A stretch of DNA of 64,000 nt from JAGWBJ01 sp034423015. GTDB lineage: Bacteria; Chloroflexota; Dehalococcoidia; Lucifugimonadales; JAGWBF01. The DNA lies in NCBI GenBank assembly GCA_034423015.1, contig DAOUJG010000039.1, forward strand, positions 86,573 to 150,572, written 5' to 3'. The notes beneath the pieces are model-generated. The model made no database searches. It had not been told where the DNA came from and was given only the letters and a program-made list of their open reading frames with translations. The position numbers and the translations under genes are program-made. This document shows, one piece after another, positions 42,496-50,824 of this stretch (position 1 is its first letter; every line of letters starts with the position of its first letter).

Positions 42496-44811
42496 GTGAC
42501 AAGCTACCTGGGACGGTCGCTGCGCCGGTCCGAAGACCACCGGCTCCTCCAGGGCCGGGACGCCTTCGTGGACGACATCCGCCTCCCCGACGCCCTGCAC
42601 GCCTGCGCGGTCAGGAGTCCCCACGCCAGCGCCCGCATCGCGTCGGTGGACGCCGCGGACGCCGCGAGCGCGCCGGGCGTGGTAACGGTGCTTACGGGGG
42701 AAGACCTGCGGGGCGTCCTCGGCGACGTGCCCACCCGCAGCATGGAGAGGGAGCCGGGGGTGGAGGAGATGCGGTCGGTGGGGCACCCGGTCCTGGCGCA
42801 GGACCGGGTGTGCTACGTGGGGCAGGCCGTTGCCATGGTGGTGGCCACGGACCGGTATGCCGCACGGGACGCCGCGGACCTGGTGAGGGTCGACTACGAG
42901 CCAATGGCCCCGCTGGTGGAGGCGCCCGCGGCCCTGGACGACGGGGCCACTTTGGTCCATCCCGACCTGGGCACCAACGTGGGCATGCGGATCATACAGG
43001 AGGGCGGCGACGTGGAGGCGGCCTTCGCCCGGGCCGCCCACCGGGTGTCGGAGCGCTTCGACGTCCAGCGGCTTGCCCCGGCGCCCATCGAGACCAGGGG
43101 GGTGCTGGCCAGGTACGAGGCCGACGACGACACTCTGACCGTCTGGTCTTCCACCCAGGAGCCCCACCAGCTAAGAAGGCACCTGGCCGCCGCCATGCAC
43201 ATGCCCGTCGACCGGGTCCGGGTCGTAGCCCCGGACGTGGGCGGCGGGTTTGGCGAGAAGAGCAGCATGTTCCCCGAGGAGTTCTGCATTCCGTACCTGG
43301 CGAAACACCTGGGAAGACCCGTGAAGTGGATAGAGGACCGTCAGGAGAACATGCTGGCCTTCCACGGCCGCGGCTACACCGTCGACGTCGAGGCCGCCGT
43401 GACGGAGGACGGCGTCATCGAGGGGATGCGGGTGAGGCTGGTGGCGGACCTGGGGGCGTACACCCTGATCTCGACCCCGGCCATCCCCCTCCTTGCCGGT
43501 CACCGGGTGGCTGGGCCCTACAGGACCCCGGCAGCCAGGGTGGACGTCTTCGGCGTCTTCACCAACAAGCCCCCCACCGGCGCCTACCGGGGAGCGGGAG
43601 GGCCCGAGTCAGCCTACTGCATAGAGCGCACCATGGACCTGATCGCCCGGGACCTAGGCCTGGACCCGGCGGAGGTGCGGCGGCGGAACCTGATCCCACC
43701 CGACGCCTTCCCCTTCGACACGCCCACGGGGCTCACCTACGACTCCGGCGACTACCAGCGCGCCCTGGACCGCGCGCTGGAGCTCTCCGGGTATGACTCC
43801 TGGCGGCAGAGGGCCGCGGAGCAGGGCCAAGACGGACCGCTGGTGGGAGTCGGCCTGGCGACGGTGGTGAAGGCGTCGGGCGGCGCCGGGGAGATGAGGA
43901 CCGAGGTGGCGGAGGTGCGGGTCCAGCCCTCGGGCCGGGTGGTGGCCTACACGGGCGTCTCTCCCCACGGCCAGGGAACGGAGACGACCTTCGCCCAGAT
44001 AGTGGCCTCGGAGCTGGGCGTTACCCCCGGCGACGTGACGGTGACCCACGGGGACACCGACCTCAACCCCCTGGGCGGAGGGACGGCCGCCAGCCGGGGG
44101 ATGGTCGTGGGGTCCTCGGCGCTGCAGATGGTGGCCCGGCAGGCGCGGGCCAAGCTGGCCAGGACCGCGGCCCACCTGCTGGGCTGCCCCGCAGACCAGG
44201 TGGCCTTTGGCGACGGGAGAGCCTACGTCGGCGGCGACCCATCCCGGTGGACGCCCTACGCCGACGTCGCCTCGGCGGCCTACGACGAGGAGCGGCTGCC
44301 TCCCGGCGAGGAGCCGGGCCTGCTCTTCGCAGGGTCGTTCACCCTGCCGGGTCCCGCCTTCGGTTTCGGGGCCCACGTGGCGGTGGTGGAGGTGGACCGG
44401 GACACGGGGGACGTGAAGATCGTGAAGTACGCCGCCGTCCACGACGTGGGCCGGGTGGTGAACCCCATGCTCCTGGACGGCCAGGTCCACGGCGCCATCG
44501 TCCAGGGCATCGGCCAGGCCCTGACAGAGGAGGTCAGCTTCGGCCCCGACGGTCAGCCCCTGACGGCCAGCCTCCTGGACTACTCGCTGCCCGACGCCGG
44601 CGGCACGCCGTGGATGGAGCTGGACACCATCGAGACGCCCTCGCCCATGACACCCCTGGGAGTAAAGGGGGTGGGGGAGCTGCCCACCGTGGCCGCCCCC
44701 GTGGCCGTGGCCAACGCGGTCATGAACGCCCTGGCGCCCCTGGGCGTGCGGGACATCGAGACACCGCTGACGCCCGAGCGGGTGTGGAGGGCGATTCACG
44801 GAGGCGGGTGA
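42496..44811 (+). CDS. xanthine dehydrogenase/CoxL family molybdopterin-binding subunit
   Basis: A 771-residue large subunit of the xanthine oxidase family. It starts SYLGRSLRRSEDHRLLQG, the usual N terminus, and has VGGGFGEKSSMFPEE, TGAYRGAGGPESAYCIERTM and GVKGVGELPTVAAPVAVANA, the last holding the active-site glutamate (GVGE). The CoxL-specific cysteine loop of true CO dehydrogenase was not seen, so a hydroxylase of an aldehyde or N-heterocycle is more likely. GTG at 42496 has GGGAGG 8 bases upstream. No FAD or iron-sulfur subunit gene is beside it. Confidence 0.92.
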   Translation: MTSYLGRSLRRSEDHRLLQGRDAFVDDIRLPDALHACAVRSPHASARIASVDAADAASAPGVVTVLTGEDLRGVLGDVPTRSMEREPGVEEMRSVGHPVLAQDRVCYVGQAVAMVVATDRYAARDAADLVRVDYEPMAPLVEAPAALDDGATLVHPDLGTNVGMRIIQEGGDVEAAFARAAHRVSERFDVQRLAPAPIETRGVLARYEADDDTLTVWSSTQEPHQLRRHLAAAMHMPVDRVRVVAPDVGGGFGEKSSMFPEEFCIPYLAKHLGRPVKWIEDRQENMLAFHGRGYTVDVEAAVTEDGVIEGMRVRLVADLGAYTLISTPAIPLLAGHRVAGPYRTPAARVDVFGVFTNKPPTGAYRGAGGPESAYCIERTMDLIARDLGLDPAEVRRRNLIPPDAFPFDTPTGLTYDSGDYQRALDRALELSGYDSWRQRAAEQGQDGPLVGVGLATVVKASGGAGEMRTEVAEVRVQPSGRVVAYTGVSPHGQGTETTFAQIVASELGVTPGDVTVTHGDTDLNPLGGGTAASRGMVVGSSALQMVARQARAKLARTAAHLLGCPADQVAFGDGRAYVGGDPSRWTPYADVASAAYDEERLPPGEEPGLLFAGSFTLPGPAFGFGAHVAVVEVDRDTGDVKIVKYAAVHDVGRVVNPMLLDGQVHGAIVQGIGQALTEEVSFGPDGQPLTASLLDYSLPDAGGTPWMELDTIETPSPMTPLGVKGVGELPTVAAPVAVANAVMNALAPLGVRDIETPLTPERVWRAIHGGG

Positions 44812-44851
44812 GTGTGCATAAATATATGTGACTCAGTAATGGAGCAGTACA

Positions 44852-45106
44852 ATGCGCACACACATGGTCCTACCAGACGACCTCATCAAGAGTATCGATT
44901 CCCTGGTAGGTAGAGGGAAGAGGACGCGGTTTGTGCAGGAGGCGATTCGGGAGAAGCTTCGGCGCGAGACTCTAGTCGCTGCCCTGGAGGCGACTGCCGG
45001 AGTCCTGGCGAAGGATGACCATCCCGAATGGGATACCACCGAGAAGGTTGCCGCCTGGGTGAGGGAAACGCGCCGTCAGGGCCCCGACGAGTCCGATAGT
45101 GGCTAA
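44852..45106 (+). CDS. ribbon-helix-helix antitoxin-like protein
   Basis: An 84-residue protein with an N-terminal ribbon-helix-helix (MRTHMVLPDDLIKSIDSLVG, then RTRFVQEAIREKL), which binds DNA as a dimer, and an acidic C-terminal tail typical of antitoxins. GGAG lies 8 bases before the ATG. A toxin gene would be expected just downstream. Instead, the frame that overlaps its stop (GTGGCTAA at 45099) runs only about 40 codons and crosses an enolase-gene fragment, so the antitoxin seems orphaned by a rearrangement. Confidence 0.75.
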   Translation: MRTHMVLPDDLIKSIDSLVGRGKRTRFVQEAIREKLRRETLVAALEATAGVLAKDDHPEWDTTEKVAAWVRETRRQGPDESDSG

Positions 45107-45144
45107 GTATCCCGCCTACACGCGGTACCTGTCGATGAACTCCC
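45107..45144 (-). pseudogene. fragment of an enolase-superfamily gene end
   Basis: On the minus strand TGG GAG TTC ATC GAC AGG TAC CGC GTG TAG encodes WEFIDRYRV and a stop, identical to the last residues of the gene at 45855-46928. About 28 of 31 bases match that gene's end. Nothing upstream of it continues the gene. It appears to be a rearrangement scar. The remaining bases to 45326 show no gene. Confidence 0.7.
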
Positions 45145-45326
45145 AAATTGGTGGACGGACTGTTGTCGGCGGTCGGTTCGTGGCTGAGGGAGTCATCGGT
45201 AAGACGAGGATTCACCCCTAGACGCTCGTGGGTGGTCGTCTGTGGTTGACGGCATTGAATCTCAACGGCGGCTGAGGGTCTGGAAGTGCTTCAGACTCAT
45301 GGTCATGGCATAGACACCCTATTCCT

Positions 45327-45704
45327 CTAGAACACCAACACGACTACTAAAGCAACTAGAGTCGCTACAAAAAGCCCAAACCCCACGAATTGTTTCCTCT
45401 CCGCTGCGGCGAGACTCGCCCGATCGATATCGTGTTGCTTCTCCGCTGCGGCGAGACTCGCCTGATCGATATCGTGTTGCTTCTTCGCTGCGGCGAGACT
45501 CGCCTGATCGATATCGTGTTGCTTCTTCGCGTCCGCGAGCTGGGCCTCCAAATCTGCCAGTAGTTCTAGGAGCTCTCGGAGCTCTCGATCGTCTATCGCC
45601 GGTTTTTTTCCAAAAATTTTCCTGTCGAGGAACTTCGAGGCCGCCATCAACCCTAGTTTCTTCGCTAGTGCCGCCAATACAGGCGGAATAATCGGTAGTG
45701 CCAT
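45327..45704 (-). CDS. small membrane protein with coiled-coil repeats
   Basis: A 125-residue protein. A hydrophobic and basic N terminus (LPIIPPVLAALAKKLGLMAA) leads to an acidic helix (RELRELLELLADLEAQLADA), three copies of a 14-residue unit KKQHDIDQASLAAA, and a C-terminal membrane helix (FGLFVATLVALVVVLVF). It is probably tail-anchored with a coiled coil in the cytoplasm. AGGTTGG lies before the ATG. No family is recognised, and the repeat number may vary between strains. Confidence 0.75.
   Translation of the reverse strand: MALPIIPPVLAALAKKLGLMAASKFLDRKIFGKKPAIDDRELRELLELLADLEAQLADAKKQHDIDQASLAAAKKQHDIDQASLAAAEKQHDIDRASLAAAERKQFVGFGLFVATLVALVVVLVF
45401..45526. repeat. three 42-bp tandem repeats
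   Basis: Units at 45401-45442, 45443-45484 and 45485-45526 differ at only a few bases. Each contains GATCGATATCG. They encode the 14-residue repeats of the membrane protein, so length changes stay in frame. Confidence 0.95.
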
Positions 45705-45854
45705 TTAGAGCCAACCTGTCCAGCGCTTGGGTGTCTCCGCCTTACTCTCCCCATAACTTGGGCGAAGGCCTCGCGCCTTGCTTCTGCCAGCCTGGCAGTC
45801 CCGGCGTACCCATGCCGGCAGGATGCGGTCGGGGGACTCTGGGCGGGCGCTCTC

Positions 45855-46928
45855 CTACACCCTGTACCTGTCGATGAACTCCCAGTCCAGGTCGAGGCCC
45901 AGGCCCGGCTTCTCGGTCATGGCGATCCGGCCGTTCTCCACTATGAAGGGCGGCGAGTAGAGCCTGGACCATATCTGGAAGTCCTCCACGTGGGGACAGG
46001 TGGACACCATGAAGCCGTTGGGCACCGCCGCCACCATGTGGCAGTTGATGTCCGGGTACTGGGCGCCGTGGGGGGCGAAGGGGAGATGGTACGCCTCGGC
46101 CAACGCGGCGATCTTGCGCAGGCCCGTGTAGCCGCCGCCCTCCAGGATGTCCGTCTGCACCACCTGAAGCGCCCCCTCGTTGAGCAGGCGGCGGACGCCG
46201 AAGAGGGTTCCCTCGGCCTCGCCGCCGGTGACCAGCGCCTTCGTGTTGGCCTGGACCATGCGCATGTACATGGGCTCGTCGTCGTGGCGGACGGGTTCCT
46301 CTATCCAGTAGAGACCGTAGGGCTCCAGCTTCTTCACCATCTCCACCGCCAGGGGCCCGGACCAGGCGCGCCACACGTCTATCATGAGCCTCTTGTCGGG
46401 GCCGATGACCTCCCGGCAGAGGCGCACCTTGTCCAGCACCTCCTGGGGGTCGCTCCTGTGGAAGTGGAGCTTGAAGGCGTCGAAGCCAAGGGCCTGATGG
46501 CCATCGATCTTGGCCGCCACGGCCTGGGGAGACTGGTCCGAGAAGTCGATGCCGTCGGCGTAGGCGGGAACGGTGTCCTTGAATCCGCCCAGCAGCCGCC
46601 ACACCGGCTGCCCGCAGACCCTCCCATACAGGTCCCACAGGGCCACGTCCACCGCGCCGATGGAGGCCATCCCGGCCCGGTTGGGGCCGCGGTAGCGCCA
46701 CACGGACTCGTACATGCGGTCCCACAGGGACGCGATATTCCGGGGGTCGCTGCCCACCAGCAGCGGCGCCAGGTCGCCCGAGATGACGCCCACGTCCCCT
46801 CCACGTCCGAACCCCGTGACGCCCTCGTCGGTGTGGACCAGCACGTTGACCCAGTCCCTGGTCTGGGCGGCTTCCGGCGGCCCGACGGGGCACCGGAGCA
46901 CGACAGGCTCGACTTCGGTTATACGCAC
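45855..46928 (-). CDS. mandelate racemase/muconate lactonizing enzyme family protein
   Basis: A 357-residue enolase-superfamily enzyme, which abstracts an alpha proton from a carboxylate to racemise, dehydrate or cycloisomerise it. The capping domain is N-terminal; barrel motifs are AFKLHFHR (K-x-H in place of the common K-x-K), LMIDVWRAWSG (metal Asp), YWIEEPVRHDD (metal Glu), TGGEAEGT (metal Glu) and FAPHGAQYPD (catalytic His). The GTG at 46928 has AAGGGG upstream. It ends a three-gene minus-strand operon with two VOC proteins, with 3 bp between genes. A sugar-acid dehydratase is plausible. Confidence 0.9.
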   Translation of the reverse strand: MRITEVEPVVLRCPVGPPEAAQTRDWVNVLVHTDEGVTGFGRGGDVGVISGDLAPLLVGSDPRNIASLWDRMYESVWRYRGPNRAGMASIGAVDVALWDLYGRVCGQPVWRLLGGFKDTVPAYADGIDFSDQSPQAVAAKIDGHQALGFDAFKLHFHRSDPQEVLDKVRLCREVIGPDKRLMIDVWRAWSGPLAVEMVKKLEPYGLYWIEEPVRHDDEPMYMRMVQANTKALVTGGEAEGTLFGVRRLLNEGALQVVQTDILEGGGYTGLRKIAALAEAYHLPFAPHGAQYPDINCHMVAAVPNGFMVSTCPHVEDFQIWSRLYSPPFIVENGRIAMTEKPGLGLDLDWEFIDRYRV

Positions 46929-46931
46929 GGC

Positions 46932-47297
46932 CTACCCCTTGTTCTCGGTGACCTCGATGCGCACGCCGTCGGGACCCTCCAGGAATGCGCACGGCCCCAT
47001 GGAGGAGGGAAGCTGCTCCAGCACCTTGGCGCCCGCCGCCTCGAGCTGCTGCAGGGACTCTTTCAGGTCGTCGGTGAACAGGCCGATGTGCTCCAGGCCG
47101 GCGAACTGCTCCAGCTCCTGGCCCTGGACGAACCCGGTTATGTTAAGGGGCACGCCGTCCAGGTCGAGGCGGATGCCCACGGTCCCCGCCACCTCTTTCT
47201 TGCGGGTGATCTTGGCTCCCAGGTTGTCCGCCCACCACTGGGCCGTCTTCTCGGGGTCGGGGCTCTTGAAGTGCAGGTTGTGGATCCTGTAGGCCAC
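46932..47297 (-). CDS. VOC family (glyoxalase-fold) protein 1
   Basis: A 121-residue vicinal-oxygen-chelate protein: YRIHNLHFKSPDPEKTAQWW, then GLEHIGLFTDDL and FLEGPDGVRIEVTENKG. These positions carry the first histidine, the central histidine and the last glutamate of the family metal site. GTG at 47297 is chosen because AAGGAGG lies 7 bases upstream and the paralogue starts at the same point; an upstream extension is not conserved. It is encoded just ahead of the enolase-family gene and may act on the same substrate. Confidence 0.85.
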   Translation of the reverse strand: MAYRIHNLHFKSPDPEKTAQWWADNLGAKITRKKEVAGTVGIRLDLDGVPLNITGFVQGQELEQFAGLEHIGLFTDDLKESLQQLEAAGAKVLEQLPSSMGPCAFLEGPDGVRIEVTENKG

Positions 47298-47342
47298 GGG
47301 ACGCCTCCTTCCTGATATACCCATGTTCATGTCCCCATCCGG

Positions 47343-47717
47343 CTAATCGTCTTTCTGGGTGATCTCCAGGCGCACGCCCTCGGGGCCCTCCACGAAGGCG
47401 CCCTTCTGCCCGTAGGGGTTCACGAAGTGCTCCAGCACACGCCCGCCGCCGGCCTCGACATCGGCCAGCGTGGCCTCGAGGTCCGAGGTGTATATGCCGA
47501 CGTGCTCCAGCCCGTACCACTGGTTGGAGGTCTGCCCCGTTGTGAACCCGGTGAACATCAGGGGAACCCCCCCGAGCTCCACCCGCACGGCGATGGTGCC
47601 GATGCTGGAGAGCTCCCTCTCGTAGGAGAGCTCGGCGCCCAGGTTGTCGATGTACCACTGGGCGGACTTTCGGGGATCGGGGCTCTTGAAGTGGAAGTTG
47701 TTGACGCTGAACGGCAT
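47343..47717 (-). CDS. VOC family (glyoxalase-fold) protein 2
   Basis: A 124-residue paralogue of the next gene: FSVNNFHFKSPDPRKSAQWY, GLEHVGIYTSDLEATL and FVEGPEGVRLEITQKDD, with the same His, His and Glu metal positions. GGAGGTGATTC precedes the ATG. It leads the operon. Two similar single-domain VOC proteins side by side may form a heterodimeric site or may act on related compounds. The reaction is unknown. Confidence 0.86.
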   Translation of the reverse strand: MPFSVNNFHFKSPDPRKSAQWYIDNLGAELSYERELSSIGTIAVRVELGGVPLMFTGFTTGQTSNQWYGLEHVGIYTSDLEATLADVEAGGGRVLEHFVNPYGQKGAFVEGPEGVRLEITQKDD

Positions 47718-47835
47718 GAATCACCTCCGGGAATGGGCGCCGGGAGAACACCCGTAGAATAGCCCGCCGGCCGGACGCGGTCAAGGTCTCTACGGAGCCG
47801 CAACCCGGGCCGCGACCTGGGCCGCGCCGCCGTTC

Positions 47836-47864
47836 TTGACACCCCGTTGGCCCGGTGATAGTCT
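47836..47864 (+). promoter_or_regulatory. promoter of the second large LLM oxidoreductase
   Basis: A perfect TTGACA (47836-47841), a 17-bp spacer and an extended TGaTAGTCT (hexamer 47859-47864), about 80 bp ahead of the start at 47946. The rest of 47718-47945 shows no gene. Confidence 0.6.
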
Positions 47865-47945
47865 GCCCACTAGGCCGCCCTGTGGCTGGGCAGCCGGGTT
47901 CCGGCGAGGCCCCGGGAGCCGGGACGGCGGCCAAGGGGGACGCCC

Positions 47946-49106
47946 ATGAAGGACCAGGTAGAGGTATTCTTCCACTCACAGCAACCCTACACCCACGTGG
48001 AGGAGGACGACCTCAAGAACTACCCCTCCCGCATCCAGTTCCCCAACGACAGGTTCGATCCCAAGAAGGCGGTCCAGCTATACAACCAGTACCACGAGCA
48101 GTACGCCTGCGCCGACGAGAGCGGCCTGGACGGCATCATGACCAACGAGCACCACGCGGCCTACTGGAACATGAAGCCCTCGGCCAACCTGGACGCCGCC
48201 GTCATTGCCAAGATCACCAAGAGGGTGAAGATAGCCATCCTGGGCAACATACTCCCCATCAACGACCCCATCAGGATGGCCGAAGAGATCGCCATGCTGG
48301 ACCTGTACTCCAACGGCCGTCTCATCTCCGGCTTCGTCCGGGGCAGCCCCACCGAGACCCTTCAGGCGGGGTTGGACCCCAGCGAGAACCGGGAGAGGTT
48401 CGAGGAGTCCCACGACCTGATTATCAAGGCCTGGACCACCCCCGGGCCGTTCCGCTACGAGGGAAAGCACTTCCACTACCGGAACGTCAATCCCTGGGTG
48501 CTGCCCATCCAGAAGCCCCATCCCCCCATATGGTTCCCCGGCGGCAGCAGCCCGGAGAGCCTTAACTGGGCGGCGACCCACCAGTACACGTACATCAACC
48601 TGGGCGCCATCCTGGACCTGACCCTGGACCTGAAGAGGATGTACATAGAAACGGCCCATGAGGTGGGGTTCACCCCCGGTCCCGAGCACTTCGGCTACCA
48701 GCTAAGGTGCTTCTGCGCCGACACCGACGAGACGGCCCAGGAGATAGGCCGGAACTTCATGTGGACCGTGGACCACAGGCTCCGGGGGCCCCGTGAGCAC
48801 AACGACCCGCCGGGCTACCAGTCCCGCGCAGCCTCGGTACTGATGAAGCGCCGCCCGGGCTCCAGCGCCCGGGGCCGGGCCATGACCTACGAGGAGCTCC
48901 AAGATATCAACACGGTGGTGGTGGGCAGCCCCGAGACGGTGACGCGCAAGCTGCGGAACCTGGTGGAGGCCCTGAACCCCGGATACCTGATACTCATCGG
49001 CATCGACGGGCCCATCCCCCACGAGCACATGCTGCGCTCCCTGGAGCTGCTGGGCACGGAGGTGGTCCCCGCCCTCCACGAGGTCAAGCTCCAGCCCTAC
49101 GAGTAG
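47946..49106 (+). CDS. LLM-class flavin-dependent oxidoreductase (paralogue)
   Basis: A 386-residue luciferase-like oxidoreductase, the full-length paralogue of 2196-3374; shared stretches include QLYNQYHEQYACADE, IMTNEHHAAYWNMKPSANLD, RVKIAILGNILPINDP and VGSPETVTRKL. The cofactor (FMN or F420) and substrate are not clear. AAGGGGGACGCCC precedes the ATG. It is divergent from the VOC-enolase operon, and its own promoter is good, so it may be regulated separately. The family is widely expanded in SAR202-type genomes. Confidence 0.9.
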   Translation: MKDQVEVFFHSQQPYTHVEEDDLKNYPSRIQFPNDRFDPKKAVQLYNQYHEQYACADESGLDGIMTNEHHAAYWNMKPSANLDAAVIAKITKRVKIAILGNILPINDPIRMAEEIAMLDLYSNGRLISGFVRGSPTETLQAGLDPSENRERFEESHDLIIKAWTTPGPFRYEGKHFHYRNVNPWVLPIQKPHPPIWFPGGSSPESLNWAATHQYTYINLGAILDLTLDLKRMYIETAHEVGFTPGPEHFGYQLRCFCADTDETAQEIGRNFMWTVDHRLRGPREHNDPPGYQSRAASVLMKRRPGSSARGRAMTYEELQDINTVVVGSPETVTRKLRNLVEALNPGYLILIGIDGPIPHEHMLRSLELLGTEVVPALHEVKLQPYE

Positions 49107-49611
49107 CTCCGCACGCGCCTGGCGGCATGCCCCTCCCCTGGGTCCCGGCCTTCGCTGGGATGACAGTAAAGCCCCCTCGCCCGTCATTCCGAGCGGAGCG
49201 CAGCGCAGCCGAGGAATCTCACCTCCGCCCTTGCGAGCCCCGGCCCGACCGCCACCCGCGCTCGAGGACACGGGCCTGAGATTCCTCGCTGCGCTCGGAA
49301 TGACAGATGGGGCGGCTCGGGATGACGGTGGCTCTGGATGACGGTAAGGAGGGCTCTCCCTCCGTCACCCCCGCGAAAGCTGGGGGCCACGGCCCCCGAC
49401 CCCCTGGGTCCCGGCGATGGTGTCGCTCATTCTCCCGCCCTCAGTCCCCACGGCCCCCCCAACCCTGGGTCCCGGCCTACGCAGCGACGACGGGGTGGGC
49501 GTTCGCCATCATGGAGAAGCCGGGTGCGGCAGGCAGTGGGGAAGGGTTCCTCGCAGTTGCGGGCGGGAGCCGGGGGTCCCGGACAGCGGGCTGGCCCGGG
49601 GGCCGCGCCCC
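49107..49611. other. gene-free island of palindromic repeats
   Basis: About 500 bp with no credible gene. It carries the inverted repeat at 49183-49304 and pieces of a second type (ending in GTCCCGGCCTTCGCTGGGATGA at 49142-49163; CCCCCGCGAAAGCTGGGGG near 49370). Open frames here are by-products of the GC-rich repeats. Confidence 0.7.
49183..49304. repeat. 122-bp inverted-repeat element, copy 1
   Basis: The arms GTCATTCCGAGCG and CGCTCGGAATGAC lie at the ends, with inner arms GAGGAATCTCA and TGAGATTCCTCG. A second copy is at 54279-54404. Similar palindromes are common between genes in many bacteria. Confidence 0.85.
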
Positions 49612-49854
49612 TTAGCCGGAGCGGAGGGCGGCGTCGATGACGCCGGCCAGGCGGTCCGTCTCCGCGGGGACATCCTCGGGCTCCACGGGGATGGGCAACT
49701 TGTCCAGCTCGTCCACCACGGCTCCCCGCAGGACCGACGCTTCCTCAGGAGAGAGGCCCCAGTGGGCAACCACGTCCTCAGGGCTGTACAGGACGACCTG
49801 GCGAAAGCCGTAGTCGGCGATGGCCTTTCCCGCTATCTCCACCAAAGCGCTCAT
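49612..49854 (-). CDS. small hypothetical protein
   Basis: An 80-residue acidic helical protein (VEIAGKAIADYGFRQVVLYS, LSPEEASVLRGAVVDELDKL). No family is recognised with confidence; the layout resembles small subunits such as LigA-like proteins, which is only a guess. GGGAGCTGCAGC precedes the ATG at 49854. It is 17 bp downstream of an SDR gene on the same strand, so co-translation is likely. Confidence 0.6.
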   Translation of the reverse strand: MSALVEIAGKAIADYGFRQVVLYSPEDVVAHWGLSPEEASVLRGAVVDELDKLPIPVEPEDVPAETDRLAGVIDAALRSG

Positions 49855-49871
49855 GCTGCAGCTCCCACGGA

Positions 49872-50636
49872 TCAGTGTGCTCCCGACCCGGCTCCGCCGT
49901 CCACCAGGAAGGTGCTGCCGCTGACGAAGGACGCCTCGTCGGAGGCCAGGAACAGCACCATGTTAGCAATCTCTTCGGGCTTGCCCGCGCGGCCCATGGG
50001 GTGCTCCCGGCCGCGGTTATCGAACTCCATGGTGCTGGCCGTGCTGCCGCGCATCTGGGGCGTGTCGATGGGGCCGGGGGCGATGGCGTTTATGCGTATG
50101 CCCTGGGAGGTGTACTGGGCCGCCGCCGTGGTCGTCAGGTGGATGACCCCCGCCTTGCTCACGCCGTATGGCAGGGACGTGCCGTAGCCCCGGAGGCCCG
50201 CCTGGGAGGAGATGTTCACTATGGAGCCCCCGCCGCTCTGGACCATCGCCGGTATGGCGTACTTGCAGCAGAAGAAGAGCCCCTTCAGGTTGGTGGACAT
50301 GATCAGGTCCCAGTCGCGCTCGTCCACCTCGGCCAGGGGAGGGGTGCGGATGAGTATGGCGGCGGCGTTCACCAGGGCGTCCAGCCGGCCGAAGCGGGCG
50401 ACGGTGGCGTCCACCATCGCCTTGACGCTGTCGGGCTTGGACACGTCCACGGGGACGAAGCACACGTTGTCGCCGTACTCCCCTGCCATGGAGACCGTCT
50501 CCTGGCCGCCCCGGGGGTTGCGGTCTGCCACCGCCACCCTGGCGCCCTCCTCCAGGAACCGTAGGGCGGTGACGCGGCCGATCCCCGAGGAGCCTCCCGT
50601 GACGATGGCCACCTTGTCCTTGAGCCTGTCTGCCAT
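49872..50636 (-). CDS. SDR family NAD(P)-dependent oxidoreductase 1
   Basis: A 254-residue classical short-chain dehydrogenase. The Rossmann motif is VTGGSSGIG, followed by VDVSKPDSV, NAAA, the catalytic serine in IVNISSQAG, YGVSK (Tyr-x-x-x-Lys) and NAIAPGPIDTP. It ends with the family's SGSTFLVDGGAG. Aspartate in VAVADRN after strand 2 suggests NAD rather than NADP. GGGGGTCGAAGC precedes the ATG. It is divergent from the aldolase gene at 50825, and both may serve hydroxy-acid or aldehyde metabolism. Confidence 0.9.
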   Translation of the reverse strand: MADRLKDKVAIVTGGSSGIGRVTALRFLEEGARVAVADRNPRGGQETVSMAGEYGDNVCFVPVDVSKPDSVKAMVDATVARFGRLDALVNAAAILIRTPPLAEVDERDWDLIMSTNLKGLFFCCKYAIPAMVQSGGGSIVNISSQAGLRGYGTSLPYGVSKAGVIHLTTTAAAQYTSQGIRINAIAPGPIDTPQMRGSTASTMEFDNRGREHPMGRAGKPEEIANMVLFLASDEASFVSGSTFLVDGGAGSGAH

Positions 50637-50716
50637 GCTTCGACCCCCGCCGGGTATTACGATATGAACGGACCCGCCTGCGGGCTGGCCACATTATAGG
50701 TCGGGCCCGCAGACTT

Positions 50717-50744
50717 GGTCAACGACGGGGGGTCAACGACGGGA
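50717..50744. repeat. tandem 14-bp direct repeat in a divergent promoter region
   Basis: GGTCAACGACGGGG and GGTCAACGACGGGA lie side by side, 30-60 bp upstream of the -10 at 50776. They could be an operator for the SDR/aldolase divergent pair. Confidence 0.6.
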
Positions 50745-50772
50745 CCGCGGCGGTACGGGCCGGGAGGGCCGG

Positions 50773-50781
50773 TGTTATAAT
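50773..50781 (+). promoter_or_regulatory. extended -10 promoter of the aldolase gene
   Basis: A perfect extended -10 TGtTATAAT, 43 bp before the ATG at 50825. No clear -35 is present. Confidence 0.6.
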
Positions 50782-50824
50782 ATGGCCTGTTCCGTACAAC
50801 GCAGCAATCCAGGAAGGAGGCGCC

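Noticed and set aside
42496..44811. True aerobic CO dehydrogenase large subunit
   Set aside because: The characteristic cysteine active-site loop was not found and the coxM/coxS genes are absent.
45401..45526. CRISPR-like array
   Set aside because: The repeats are contiguous and code for protein.
49307..49640. Plus-strand open frames in the repeat island
   Set aside because: They read through palindromic repeats, are Pro/Arg/Gly rich and have no ribosome site.
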